In this document: positions 1 through 7,557 of the stretch, in pieces | Position numbering within the stretch: the first letter of the stretch is position 1 | Layout: each line of letters opens with the position of its first letter | Source: Streptomyces olivochromogenes | GTDB taxonomy: Bacteria; Actinomycetota; Actinomycetes; Streptomycetales; Streptomycetaceae | Length of the DNA: 64,000 nt | Direction of reading: 5' to 3' | Assembly (NCBI RefSeq): GCF_021538895.1 | Contig: NZ_JADDRL010000008.1 | Location: 82,936 to 146,935, forward strand | Notes under the pieces: model-generated | The model's database searches: none | What the model was told of the DNA's origin: nothing | The model's input: only the letters and a program-made list of their open reading frames with translations | Made by a program: the position numbers and the translations under genes

Positions 1-898
1 CGGGCTTGGCGATACGGACCGCCTCCGAACGCAGCCCGACGATCACCTCCCGGCCCTGCTGCACGCGCAGCAACCGGTGGTCCGCGCTGAGCGGTTCGGG
101 CAGGCGCAGCGCCTGCCTGCCGAGGCCGATGGTCATCGCGCCGTCCAGCGGGGCACGGACCAGGCCCTGCAACAGATTGATGCGGGGGGTGCCGATGAAG
201 GCGGCGACGAAGACGTTGCGGGGCAGCGCGTACACCGAGCGCGGGGTGCCGACCTGCTGGAGCACTCCGCCGCGCAGGACGGCGACCCGGTCGCCGAGCG
301 ACATGGCCTCGGCCTGGTCGTGCGTGACGTACACCGTGGTGACGCCCAGTTCCCGGGTGAGCCGGGACATCTCGGCCCGGAGCCGGTTGCGGAGCTTGGC
401 GTCGAGGTTGGACAGCGGCTCGTCCATGAGGAAGGCCGAGGGGTGGCGGGCGATGGCCCGGCCCATGGCGACGCGCTGGCGCTCGCCGCCGGAGAGCTGG
501 CTGGGATAGCGGTCGAGGAGGTCCTCGATGCCCAGCATGCGGGCGGTCGCGTCCACCCGGGGGCCCGGATCCTCCCCCGGGCTCTCGATGCGCAGCGGGA
601 AGCCGATGTTGTCGCGGCCGGTCATGCTCGGGTAGAGGGCGAAGTTCTGGAAGACCATCGCCATGTCCCGGCCGGACGGGGCCAGGTCGTTGGCGTACTC
701 GCCGTCGAGGCGCAGTTCCCCCTCGTCGATCTCCTCCAGCCCGGCGATCATGCGCAGCACGGTGGACTTGCCGCAGCCGGACGGGCCGAGCAGTACGAGG
801 AACTCCCCCGGTGCGATGTCCAGCGACAGCCGGTCCACGACGCGGACGCCTCGCGCGTAGGCCTTGCTCACGTCGTGCAGGGAGATGGCGCGTGTCAT
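1..898 (-). CDS. Sugar ABC transporter ATP-binding protein (MsmK/UgpC type), C-terminus cut by window edge
   Basis: ATPase subunit energising uptake of a carbohydrate through a CUT1-type importer. Reading the minus strand from ATG at 898 gives MTRAISLHDVSKAYARG. Seen: Walker A GPSGCGKST near residue 38, Q-loop in MVFQNFALYPSM, signature LSGGERQRVAMGRA near 132, Walker B AFLMDEPLSNLD near 155, and switch His in VTHDQAEAM near 190. After about residue 235 the regulatory domain begins (VGLRSEAVRIAKP at the edge), typical of UgpC/MalK/MsmK. About 299 codons are visible of an expected 360-400. Substrate and partners lie outside the window. One ATPase of this type (MsiK) often serves many sugar permeases in Streptomyces, but this need not be that gene. 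Confidence 0.93.
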   Translation of the reverse strand, partial: MTRAISLHDVSKAYARGVRVVDRLSLDIAPGEFLVLLGPSGCGKSTVLRMIAGLEEIDEGELRLDGEYANDLAPSGRDMAMVFQNFALYPSMTGRDNIGFPLRIESPGEDPGPRVDATARMLGIEDLLDRYPSQLSGGERQRVAMGRAIARHPSAFLMDEPLSNLDAKLRNRLRAEMSRLTRELGVTTVYVTHDQAEAMSLGDRVAVLRGGVLQQVGTPRSVYALPRNVFVAAFIGTPRINLLQGLVRAPLDGAMTIGLGRQALRLPEPLSADHRLLRVQQGREVIVGLRSEAVRIAKP

Positions 899-1062
899 GG
901 CTGCTGGCCCCCGGGGGCTGTCCAGAGCGCTGATGCCGGTGCTCCGTGGTCGAAGGCCTCGTGCGGTCGTACGGGGCCCGTGAGTCACGGAAGTTAACGG
1001 AATGTGTGCGGCCGGGGGAAGACGCGTGCCGAAATGTCCTGGCGGTCACAGGTCGACGGGGA

Positions 1063-1279
1063 AACGGACGCGGGGATTCGGGACGAGACCGGTCCCCGGT
1101 GCGCGAGGCGGAGCCGGGTCTCCTCGTCCCGCACGGCACGGGAGCGGCACGGAACTCCCCGCGGGAAACGCTCAGTTGTGGCTCTTCCCGGTCACCGGGA
1201 CCCCCGACCCCAACCGCGTCGCGCCCGCCGGCCGGCTTCGCGGGTGACCGCAGCGCGACCCGTGGCCCGTCAGCCGGCG
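1063..1279. repeat. Tandem duplication, copy 1
   Basis: First copy (217 bp) of an imperfect direct repeat whose second copy lies at 1284-1529. The copies keep a 221-bp offset up to about 1206, then copy 2 gains roughly 29 bp of a CCGGCC-type simple repeat and the offset becomes 250. A 45-bp core at 1162-1206 is identical in copy 2 and holds the inverted repeat CCCGGT-C-ACCGGG plus GGGAA/TTCCC arms. Confidence 0.9.
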
Positions 1280-1283
1280 AGGT

Positions 1284-1529
1284 AACGGACGCGGGGATTC
1301 GGGACGGGGCCGGCCCCCGGTGCGCGGGGCGGAACCCGGTCTCCTCGTCCCGCTCGACACGGGAACGGCGCGTAACTCCCGCCGGGAAACGCTCAGTTGT
1401 GGCTCTTCCCGGTCACCGGGACCCCCGGCCGTCACGCCGCCCCGGCCCCGGCCCCGGCCCCAGCCGCGTCGCGTCCGCCGGCCGGCTTCGCGGGTGACCG
1501 CAGTGCGACCCGTGGCCCGTCAGCCGGCG
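1284..1529. repeat. Tandem duplication, copy 2
   Basis: Second copy (246 bp) of the segment at 1063-1279. The identical core is at 1383-1427. A second well-kept block, 1467-1529, differs from 1217-1279 at about two positions. The extra length is a GGCCCC/CCGGCC run near 1428-1460, which looks like slippage expansion. The copy ends directly against the possible gene relic at 1531-1619. Confidence 0.9.
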
Positions 1530-1530
1530 C

Positions 1531-1619
1531 CGCACGAAGGTCGTCGTCCAGCGGGAGTCGGCGAGGTCGTCGGCCATGAGGACCACGCGGGTCGGCAGCA
1601 GGGGCGCGCAGCGGCCGGC
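1531..1619 (-). pseudogene. Possible relic of a phosphoribosyltransferase-like/RecQ-helicase C-terminus
   Basis: Reading the minus strand downstream of the oxidoreductase stop gives RVVLMADDLADSRWTTTF followed by VRRRLTG. This resembles the PRTase-like signature VLLVDDLVDSRWTxTV found near the end of some actinobacterial RecQ-type helicases. There is no start, and the frame runs straight into repeat copy 2. Family assignment is from memory of the motif, so this is weak; it may be chance. Confidence 0.25.
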
Positions 1620-3860
1620 TTACGGCGTTGCGGTGAGCGCGGCGACGTCGACGGTGACGCCGTTGAGGACCGCGTTGCCCGACAGCGGGTCGAGGAGGCT
1701 GCCGTCGAGGAGCTGGTTGACGTTGACGCCGGGCTCCAGGGCCGCGTGCCGCAGCCGGGTGCCGGGCCGGTCGTGGCCCCAGCCGTGCGGGAGGCTCACC
1801 ACGCCGGGCCGGACGCCGTCGGTGACCTCGGCGGGGGCGACCACCTCTCCGCCGGCCCCCTTCACGCGCACCTGAGCCCCGTCGCGCACTCCGAGGCGTT
1901 CCGCGTCCTCGGGGTGGATGTGCAGGGTGCAGCGGTTGGTGCCGCCGGTGAGGGCGGGCACGTTGTGCATCCAGCTGTTGTTGGAGCGCAGATGGCGGCG
2001 GCCGACGAGGACGAGCCCGTCGGGGCGCTCGGCCAGCGCCTCCCGCAGCCGGGGCAGGTCGTCCGCGATCGGCTGCGCCAGCAGCTCCACCTTGCCGCTC
2101 CTGGTCTTCAGCGGCTGCGGCAGACGGGGGCGCAGCGGGCCGAGGTCGATGCCGTGCGGGTGGTCGAGGAGTCGCTGAAGGGTGAGGCCTTCGGGTCGTA
2201 CGCCGAAGCCGTCGCCGTAGGGGCCGAGGCGCAGCATCATGTCGAGCCGCCGCTCGGGGCCGGTCTCGCCGGTGAGCTCGGCGGCCAGCTCCTTCGGGTC
2301 CCGGCCGTGCACCGGCGAGTGCTCCTCGCGGACCGCCTTGCCGAGGGTCTGGTCGATCACCATCGCGTCGACGGCGGACGGGTCGGCGCCGTGCATACCG
2401 CTCGCGGCAAGGATCAAACGGGCCAGGATCTCGGACTCGGCCATCCGGCCGGGCTCCAGGGGGACGGCGGGGCGGGTGTAGCGGACCTGGTTGCGGACGG
2501 CGAGGGTGTTGAAGGCGAAGTCGTGGTGCGGGCTCTGGGAGGGCGGCGGCGGGGGCAGCACGACGTGGGCGTGGCGCGAGGTCTCGTTCAGGTAGGGGTC
2601 GACGCTGACCATGAAGTCGAGGGAGTCGAGGGCCTTGTCGAGCCGGGCACCGTCGGGCGCGGAGAGCACGGGGTTGGCGGCGACCGCGATGAGGGCGCGG
2701 ACCGGCTCGCCCTCCGCGGTCGGAGTGTCGATCTCCTCGGCGAGCGCGGAGAGCGGCAACTCGCCCTTCGCCTCGGGGTGCCGGCGCACCCGGGAGTGCC
2801 AGCGTCCGAGCTGGAAGCCGTGGCCGGGTCCGGCGGGGCGGGGTGTCCTGTCGGTGGCGGCCTGCGGGAAGAGGGCGCCGCCGGGCCGGTCGAGGTTGCC
2901 GGTGAGGATGTTGAGGACGTCCACCAGCCAGCTGGCGAGGGTGCCGTGCGGGACGGTGCAGCTGCCGATGCGGGCGTAGACGGCGGCGGTCGGGGCGGCG
3001 GCGAGTTCGCGGGCGAGGGCGCGGATCGTGTCCGCGTCGACGTCACAGGCCCGAGCCGCGGCCTCGGGGGTGAAGTCCGCCATCGCGTCGCGGAGTTCGT
3101 CGAGCCCCTGGACGTGCGGGGCCAGCTCGCCGAGTTCGGCGAGTTTCTCCTCGAAGAGCACGTGCGCCATCGCCGCGAGCAGCAGCGCGTCGGTGCCGGG
3201 GCGGATCGCGATGTGCCGGTCGGCGAGCTTCGCGGTACGGGTGCGGCGCGGGTCGATGACGGTGAGGGTACCGCCGCGGGCCCGGAGCGCCTTGAGCTTG
3301 CCGGGGAAGTCGGGTGCGGTGCACAGACTCCCGTTGGACTCCAGGGGGTTGGCGCCGATCAGGAGCAGGTGGTCGGTGTGGTCCAGGTCGGGGACCGGGA
3401 TGGCATTGGCATCCCCGAAGAGCAGTCCGCTGGAGACGTGCTTGGGCATCTGGTCGACCGTGGAGGCGGTGAACAGGCTGCGGGTGCGCAGGGCGCCGAG
3501 CAGCACCGTCGGGTAGAGGGCGCCGGCCATGGTGTGCACGTTGGGGTTGCCGAGGACGACACCCACGGCGTCGGGGCCGTACCGCTCGACGATCGACCTG
3601 AGGCCCGCCGCCACCGCATCGAATGCCTCCTCCCAGGTGGCCTCGCGCAGTTCGCCGTCCTTGCGGACGAGCGGGGCGCGCAGCCGGTCGGGGTCGCCGT
3701 CGACGGCGCCGAAGGAGGCGCCCTTGGGGCAGATGAACCCCTTGCTGAACACGTCGTCGCGATCTCCGCGGGCTCCGGTGACGCGGGTTCCCTCGACGGT
3801 GAGGGTCAGCCCGCAGGTGGCCTCGCACAGGGGGCAGATACGCAGGGCGGTGCGGGGCAC
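1620..3860 (-). CDS. Molybdopterin-dependent oxidoreductase (formate dehydrogenase/nitrate reductase superfamily)
   Basis: Large catalytic subunit of the DMSO-reductase superfamily, binding Mo-bis-MGD and one [4Fe-4S] cluster; the substrate cannot be read from sequence. With the GTG start at 3860 (GGGAGG five bases upstream) the product is 746 aa. The cluster ligands are C9, C12, C16 and C44 (ICPLCEATC, then FICPKG). Molybdopterin-binding segments follow (LIGANPLESNGS, VIDPRRTRTAKLAD) and a C-terminal dinucleotide-binding domain lies near residues 630-740 (RSNNSWMHN, SLPHGWGHDRPGTRL). An ATG at 3923 would extend it 21 residues, but it falls next to the operator and lacks a good ribosome site. 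No electron-transfer partner gene is adjacent. The TetR gene upstream on the same strand, with a palindrome between, is the likely regulator. Confidence 0.88.
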   Translation of the reverse strand: MPRTALRICPLCEATCGLTLTVEGTRVTGARGDRDDVFSKGFICPKGASFGAVDGDPDRLRAPLVRKDGELREATWEEAFDAVAAGLRSIVERYGPDAVGVVLGNPNVHTMAGALYPTVLLGALRTRSLFTASTVDQMPKHVSSGLLFGDANAIPVPDLDHTDHLLLIGANPLESNGSLCTAPDFPGKLKALRARGGTLTVIDPRRTRTAKLADRHIAIRPGTDALLLAAMAHVLFEEKLAELGELAPHVQGLDELRDAMADFTPEAAARACDVDADTIRALARELAAAPTAAVYARIGSCTVPHGTLASWLVDVLNILTGNLDRPGGALFPQAATDRTPRPAGPGHGFQLGRWHSRVRRHPEAKGELPLSALAEEIDTPTAEGEPVRALIAVAANPVLSAPDGARLDKALDSLDFMVSVDPYLNETSRHAHVVLPPPPPSQSPHHDFAFNTLAVRNQVRYTRPAVPLEPGRMAESEILARLILAASGMHGADPSAVDAMVIDQTLGKAVREEHSPVHGRDPKELAAELTGETGPERRLDMMLRLGPYGDGFGVRPEGLTLQRLLDHPHGIDLGPLRPRLPQPLKTRSGKVELLAQPIADDLPRLREALAERPDGLVLVGRRHLRSNNSWMHNVPALTGGTNRCTLHIHPEDAERLGVRDGAQVRVKGAGGEVVAPAEVTDGVRPGVVSLPHGWGHDRPGTRLRHAALEPGVNVNQLLDGSLLDPLSGNAVLNGVTVDVAALTATP

Positions 3861-3903
3861 GGGTCCTCCCGGGGGCGGCTGCGGTGGCGCAGGACTAGGG
3901 GGA

Positions 3904-3921
3904 GCATACCGACCGGTATGC
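3904..3921. promoter_or_regulatory. TetR-type operator between the TetR gene and the oxidoreductase gene
   Basis: An 18-bp near-perfect palindrome, GCATACCGA CCGGTATGC; the half sites match at 8 of 9 positions. The ACCGACCGGT heart is common in TetR operators. It sits 44 bp upstream of the oxidoreductase GTG start and about 55 bp downstream of the TetR stop, so it fits control of the oxidoreductase by that regulator (inference). Confidence 0.6.
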
Positions 3922-3975
3922 ATGGAGGGGAGGGGTGTCCGGGGTCCCGTCGGAAATCCGCGCGCGGGCGGAGCG

Positions 3976-4593
3976 TCAGTCGAGCACCCGGGCGAGATAG
4001 GCCCGCAGCAGTTGCCGGGTCTCCTCGATGACCGCCCCGTCGCCCTCCGGGTCCACCCGGAAGGCCAGGTGGACCAGCGTGTCGGCGGTCTCCACGGCGA
4101 TCAGGAAGGTGCGCCGCAGGTCGTCGTCGGGGGTACGGCCCAGGTAGCCGGAGAGCAGTTCGGTGAGGCGGTCGGCGACACGGTGGTTGGGCTCGGCGTG
4201 CCGGGCGCCGACCGGGATCTGGTTGCCGAAGTCGACCAGCGAGAAGCCGGGCGCGGTGCGCTTCATCGCCAGGTACTCGTCGAGCACGGCGTCCATGGCC
4301 GCCCGCCAGTCGCCGCTCCGCGCCTCCTTCAGGCGCTGGGTGACGCGCTCGGAGTACCGCTCCAGATTGCGCTGGGCGAGCGCGTCGGCCATCTGCCGCT
4401 TGTTGCCGAAGAAGCGGTAGACCGAGCCGATGGGCACGCCGGCGCGCACGGCGACGGCCCGGGTGCTCAGGTCGTCGTAGCCGACCTCGTCGAGGAGTTC
4501 GGCACAGGCGTCGAGGATCCGGGTGAGCCGTTCGGCGCTGCGCCGCTGGACGGGCGCTCGGCGCAGCGATGTCGCGTGGGGCACGGGCTTCAT
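3976..4593 (-). CDS. TetR/AcrR family transcriptional regulator
   Basis: 205-aa one-component repressor. An N-terminal helix-turn-helix is clear at about residues 20-70 (RILDACAELLDEVGYDDLS, then AGVPIGSVYRFFGNK RQMADAL). The C-terminal all-helical ligand domain (residues 80-205) includes a long acidic segment ending in LRAYLARVLD. It lies upstream of, and on the same strand as, the molybdopterin oxidoreductase, with a palindromic operator between them. The start at 4593 is the first ATG; CACGGGCTTCATGATG-like context gives only a modest ribosome site, so the N-terminus is moderately sure. Confidence 0.9.
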   Translation of the reverse strand: MKPVPHATSLRRAPVQRRSAERLTRILDACAELLDEVGYDDLSTRAVAVRAGVPIGSVYRFFGNKRQMADALAQRNLERYSERVTQRLKEARSGDWRAAMDAVLDEYLAMKRTAPGFSLVDFGNQIPVGARHAEPNHRVADRLTELLSGYLGRTPDDDLRRTFLIAVETADTLVHLAFRVDPEGDGAVIEETRQLLRAYLARVLD

Positions 4594-4657
4594 GATGCCT
4601 TTCCGCCGGGGTCCGGTGAACCTCGCCCCAGAGTACGGAGACGGGTGCCCGTTGCAC

Positions 4658-5239
4658 TCATCGCCCGGGGGTCCCCGCCGGGATGGTGGCCCGCGTCACG
4701 CCGCTCCCGCCCGGCGTGGGCGGGGGCGTGGGCGCGGTCTCCGTCCCGGACGCCGTGATGTCGGCCGTGCTCTCCACCGGCTTGCCGTGCACGGCCCAGA
4801 CCGTGCCGTCGTCGGCGTACAGCCGGGCCGTGACGTGATGGGTGCCGTGCGGGACCAGACGGGCGGCGAGGCGGTAGCGCGGGGTGCGCAGCCGGGTGAC
4901 CTGGCCGCCGTCCACGAAGAGGTAGGCGAGGCCGCGGCCGGCCACCGGCCGCATCTTCGCGCCGGCCGGGGAGAAGCGGAAGTTGCGGACGGTCAGGTGC
5001 ACGTCCCAGCTGCCGCCGGCGTCGGGAACCACCTCGACGCCGACGTCGGGTGCCCGGTTCTTGCCGATCTCACGGTAGTGCCGCCCCTCGTCGTCCGTGT
5101 CGTCGAGGAGCTTGCCCACCAGTGAGGCCGACACCTCGTCCTTCGGCTCGTGCGCCTCCCCCGTTCCGCACCCCGCCGTTCCGGCCAGGAGCAGGACGCA
5201 GACCGCGAGGGCGGCGCGAAGTCCACGCGTCCACGACAT
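4658..5239 (-). CDS. Putative secreted lipoprotein of unknown function
   Basis: 193-aa predicted lipoprotein. The N-terminus has a charged start, a hydrophobic stretch and the lipobox LAGTAGC with C24 as the lipidated residue. The mature part (residues 25-165) looks like one small beta-rich domain ([18 protein letters not shown], then [16 protein letters not shown]) followed by a Pro/Thr-rich tail ([11 protein letters not shown]). I do not recognise a catalytic motif. A longer frame to 5392 exists, but its first 51 residues are not signal-like and overlap the hmgA promoter, so ATG 5239 is chosen. It is divergent from hmgA with a 151-bp gap. Confidence 0.75.
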   Translation of the reverse strand: MSWTRGLRAALAVCVLLLAGTAGCGTGEAHEPKDEVSASLVGKLLDDTDDEGRHYREIGKNRAPDVGVEVVPDAGGSWDVHLTVRNFRFSPAGAKMRPVAGRGLAYLFVDGGQVTRLRTPRYRLAARLVPHGTHHVTARLYADDGTVWAVHGKPVESTADITASGTETAPTPPPTPGGSGVTRATIPAGTPGR

Positions 5240-5259
5240 GCCGGGGAGCGTAGAACACC

Positions 5260-5298
5260 GGTTCCGACGGCCGAATCCCCCTGAAGTCTGGTTCCGAC
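5260..5298. promoter_or_regulatory. Pair of direct repeats upstream of hmgA
   Basis: The 9-mer GGTTCCGAC occurs at 5260-5268 and again at 5290-5298, thirty bases apart (about three helical turns), 30-68 bp upstream of the hmgA -35 element. Same-face repeated sites suggest an activator or repressor binding cooperatively; the protein is unknown. Confidence 0.35.
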
Positions 5299-5327
5299 CC
5301 TTCTCAGGACGGAGATCCGAGTACCTC

Positions 5328-5356
5328 TTGCGCCCGCGAAAACGCAATCCTACGGT
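5328..5356 (+). promoter_or_regulatory. hmgA promoter (vegetative -35/-10)
   Basis: TTGCGC at 5328-5333, a 17-bp spacer, and TACGGT at 5351-5356. Predicted transcription start is near 5363, giving a leader of about 28 nt with AAGGGAG before the hmgA ATG. The downstream GntR gene has a very similar pair (TTGCGC...TACGGA). Confidence 0.6.
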
Positions 5357-5390
5357 GTTACATAGGAATCGGGTTCGCAAGGGAGCGATC

Positions 5391-6719
5391 ATGAGCGGGG
5401 ACGCGCGGAAGACCGCCGAGGCACTGGCTTATCTCTCCGGGTTCGGCAACGAGCACGCCTCGGAGGCGGTGCCGGGCGCCCTGCCGGAGGGGCGCAACTC
5501 GCCGCAGCGCGCGCCGCTCGGCCTGTACGCGGAGCAGCTGAGCGGGTCGGCCTTCACCGAGCCGCGGGCGCACAACCGCCGCTCCTGGCTGTACCGCATC
5601 CGCCCGTCGGCCGCGCACCCCGGCTTCACCCGCACCGGCAACGGCAACCTCCGCACCGCCCCGTTCGCCGAGACGGTGCCCGACCCCAACCGGCTGCGCT
5701 GGAACCCGCTGCCGGACCCGGCGGCGGGCACGGACTTCCTGGCGGGCCTGTGGACCCTGGGCGGCAACGGCGACGCGGCCCAGCGCGCCGGCATGGCCGT
5801 GCACCTGTACCACGCCAACGCCTCGATGGAGCGGGTCTTCTCCGACGCCGACGGAGAGCTGCTGATCGTGCCGGAGCGCGGCGGGCTGCTGCTGCACACC
5901 GAGTTCGGCCGGCTCCATGTGGAACCCGCACACGTGGCCCTGATTCCGCGTGGGGTCCGCTTCCGTGTGGAGCTGCTGGATGAGTCGGCGCGCGGTTATG
6001 TGTGCGAGAACTACGGGGCGCCGTTCCAGCTCCCCGACCTCGGCCCCATCGGCGCCAACGGACTCGCCAACGCGCGGGACTTCAAGGCCCCGGTCGCCGC
6101 ATACGAGGGCGGGGCCGACGACGACACCGCGGGGCCGGTGGAGGTGGTGAACAAGTTCTGCGGCAACCTCTGGACGGCCACCTACGACCACTCCCCGCTC
6201 GATGTGGTCGCCTGGCACGGCAACCATGTGCCCTACGTCTACGATCTGCGCCGCTTCAATGTGATCGGCACCATCTCGTACGACCACCCCGACCCCTCCA
6301 TCTTCACCGTCCTGACCTCGCCCTCGGACACCCCGGGCCTGGCCGGCGTCGACTTCGTGGTCTTCGCGCCGCGCTGGCTGGTGGGCGAGGACACCTTCCG
6401 GCCGCCGTACTTCCACCGGAACGTGATGAGCGAGTACATGGGCCTGATCGAGGGCGCGTACGACGCGAAGGCGGAGGGCTTCGTGCCGGGCGGCGGCTCG
6501 CTGCACAACATGATGTCGGCGCACGGTCCGGACCGGGAGACCTTCGACCGGGCGAGCGCGGCCGAGCTGCGGCCGCAGAAGATCGACGACGGCCTCGCCT
6601 TCATGTTCGAGACCCGCTGGCCGGTGACGCTCACCCCGCACGCGGCGGGGGCGGAACACCTCCAGCAGCGCTACGACGACGTGTGGCAGGGCCTGGAACG
6701 CCACTTCCGCGCGGGGTGA
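5391..6719 (+). CDS. hmgA: Homogentisate 1,2-dioxygenase
   Basis: 442-aa cytoplasmic Fe(II) dioxygenase that opens the ring of homogentisate to maleylacetoacetate in tyrosine/phenylalanine breakdown. The N-terminus [19 protein letters not shown] and the segment [11 protein letters not shown] are hallmark HmgA sequence. Iron ligands are placed at H342 and E348 ([15 protein letters not shown]) and H378 (SAHGPD), matching the human H335/E341/H371 spacing exactly. H372 lies in [10 protein letters not shown]. Length is typical. The ATG at 5391 follows GGGAGCGATC. A longer frame from 5097 runs back through the promoter and is not real. The next gene, a GntR regulator, follows after 53 bp and may tie expression to an aromatic intermediate (inference). 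Confidence 0.97.
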   Translation: MSGDARKTAEALAYLSGFGNEHASEAVPGALPEGRNSPQRAPLGLYAEQLSGSAFTEPRAHNRRSWLYRIRPSAAHPGFTRTGNGNLRTAPFAETVPDPNRLRWNPLPDPAAGTDFLAGLWTLGGNGDAAQRAGMAVHLYHANASMERVFSDADGELLIVPERGGLLLHTEFGRLHVEPAHVALIPRGVRFRVELLDESARGYVCENYGAPFQLPDLGPIGANGLANARDFKAPVAAYEGGADDDTAGPVEVVNKFCGNLWTATYDHSPLDVVAWHGNHVPYVYDLRRFNVIGTISYDHPDPSIFTVLTSPSDTPGLAGVDFVVFAPRWLVGEDTFRPPYFHRNVMSEYMGLIEGAYDAKAEGFVPGGGSLHNMMSAHGPDRETFDRASAAELRPQKIDDGLAFMFETRWPVTLTPHAAGAEHLQQRYDDVWQGLERHFRAG

Positions 6720-6735
6720 CGCGATGACGCCTCCG

Positions 6736-6765
6736 TTGCGCCGACCGATGTTCGACAGGTACGGA
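6736..6765 (+). promoter_or_regulatory. Promoter for a leaderless GntR-regulator transcript
   Basis: TTGCGC at 6736-6741, an 18-bp spacer, and TACGGA at 6760-6765. The GTG start follows only seven bases after the -10, so transcription should begin at or next to the start codon. No Shine-Dalgarno sequence is present, which agrees with leaderless initiation, common in Streptomyces. Confidence 0.55.
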
Positions 6766-6772
6766 TAGCCTG

Positions 6773-7522
6773 GTGACCTCCTTCGCCCCGGATTCGATCG
6801 TCCTGAACCGCAAGCTGCCGCTCTGGTATCAGGTGTCGCAGTCGCTGCGCGCCTCGATACTCGGCCGCTCGCCCCAGGACCCGTTGCGCCTGCCCACCGA
6901 GGAGCAACTGGCGGAGCACTACGGGGTGAGCGTGCTGACCATGCGGCAGGCGCTGAAGGAGCTGGAGGACGAGGGGCTGATCAGCCGCCACCGGCGGCGC
7001 GGCACGTTCATCGAGCCGGGGGTCCGGCGGGGCGCCCCGGTGCGCCTGCTCGGCTCGGTGGACGCGATCGTGGCCCAGCAGTCCGGCATGACGACCGAGC
7101 TGCTGGACCACGGCAAGGCTCCCGTACCGGCCGAACTCGCCGAGTACTTCCCGGATCTCGGCGAGGTGGCCACGTACCACCGGCTGCGCGGCGACGAGAA
7201 GACCGGTGAACCGACCAACCACGCCCGCAACCACATCCGCCCCGAACTGGCCGCCCGCGTCGACCCGGACGACCTGATCCGCTGGCCGATGACCAAGGTG
7301 CTGCGGGACGTCGTCGGCGCGGACATCAGCCGCATCACGGACACCGTCGAGGCCCGGCTGGCCGATCCGGAGACCGCGCGGCTGCTCCAGGTCCCGCTGC
7401 TCAGCCCGATCCTGCACTACACGGGCGTGACGTACGACCCCGACGGGCGCGTGCTGGACGTGGCGGTCATCCAGTACCGGGGCGACCGCTTCTCCTTCAC
7501 GGTGACCCTGGACGCCACCTGA
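6773..7522 (+). CDS. GntR family regulator with UTRA ligand-binding domain (HutC-like)
   Basis: 249-aa transcription factor. Winged helix at residues 15-80 (LWYQVSQSLRASILGRSP, LPTEEQLAEHYGVSVLTMRQ, LISRHRRRGTFIEPG). UTRA domain at about 95-248, ending in the usual AVIQYRGDRFSFTVTLD. This HutC-type architecture senses small metabolites, often amino-acid or sugar derivatives. Its position 53 bp after hmgA, with a matching promoter, suggests a role in tyrosine/homogentisate catabolism, but the sequence does not show the ligand. The GTG start is supported by the -10 position immediately upstream. Confidence 0.92.
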   Translation: MTSFAPDSIVLNRKLPLWYQVSQSLRASILGRSPQDPLRLPTEEQLAEHYGVSVLTMRQALKELEDEGLISRHRRRGTFIEPGVRRGAPVRLLGSVDAIVAQQSGMTTELLDHGKAPVPAELAEYFPDLGEVATYHRLRGDEKTGEPTNHARNHIRPELAARVDPDDLIRWPMTKVLRDVVGADISRITDTVEARLADPETARLLQVPLLSPILHYTGVTYDPDGRVLDVAVIQYRGDRFSFTVTLDAT

Positions 7523-7557
7523 CCCCGCTGTCCCCGCGAGGCCTTACGATTCCCAGC

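Larger units (their letters stand above)
899..1619. other. 720-bp gene-free stretch with tandem duplication and a possible gene relic
   Basis: No ORF here has convincing coding character. The stretch holds the upstream region of the ABC ATPase gene (899-1060), two diverged copies of a duplicated segment (1063-1529), and a short piece (about 1531-1619) that on the minus strand reads like the end of a degraded protein gene. The overlapping long frames here are out-of-frame opens in GC-rich DNA. Confidence 0.7.

Noticed and set aside
1140..1530. Tandem duplication considered as a CRISPR array
   Set aside because: Only two long imperfect copies without regular spacers and no cas genes.
1320..4031. 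903-codon plus-strand ORF opposite the molybdoenzyme
   Set aside because: Antisense shadow of a strongly supported enzyme gene.
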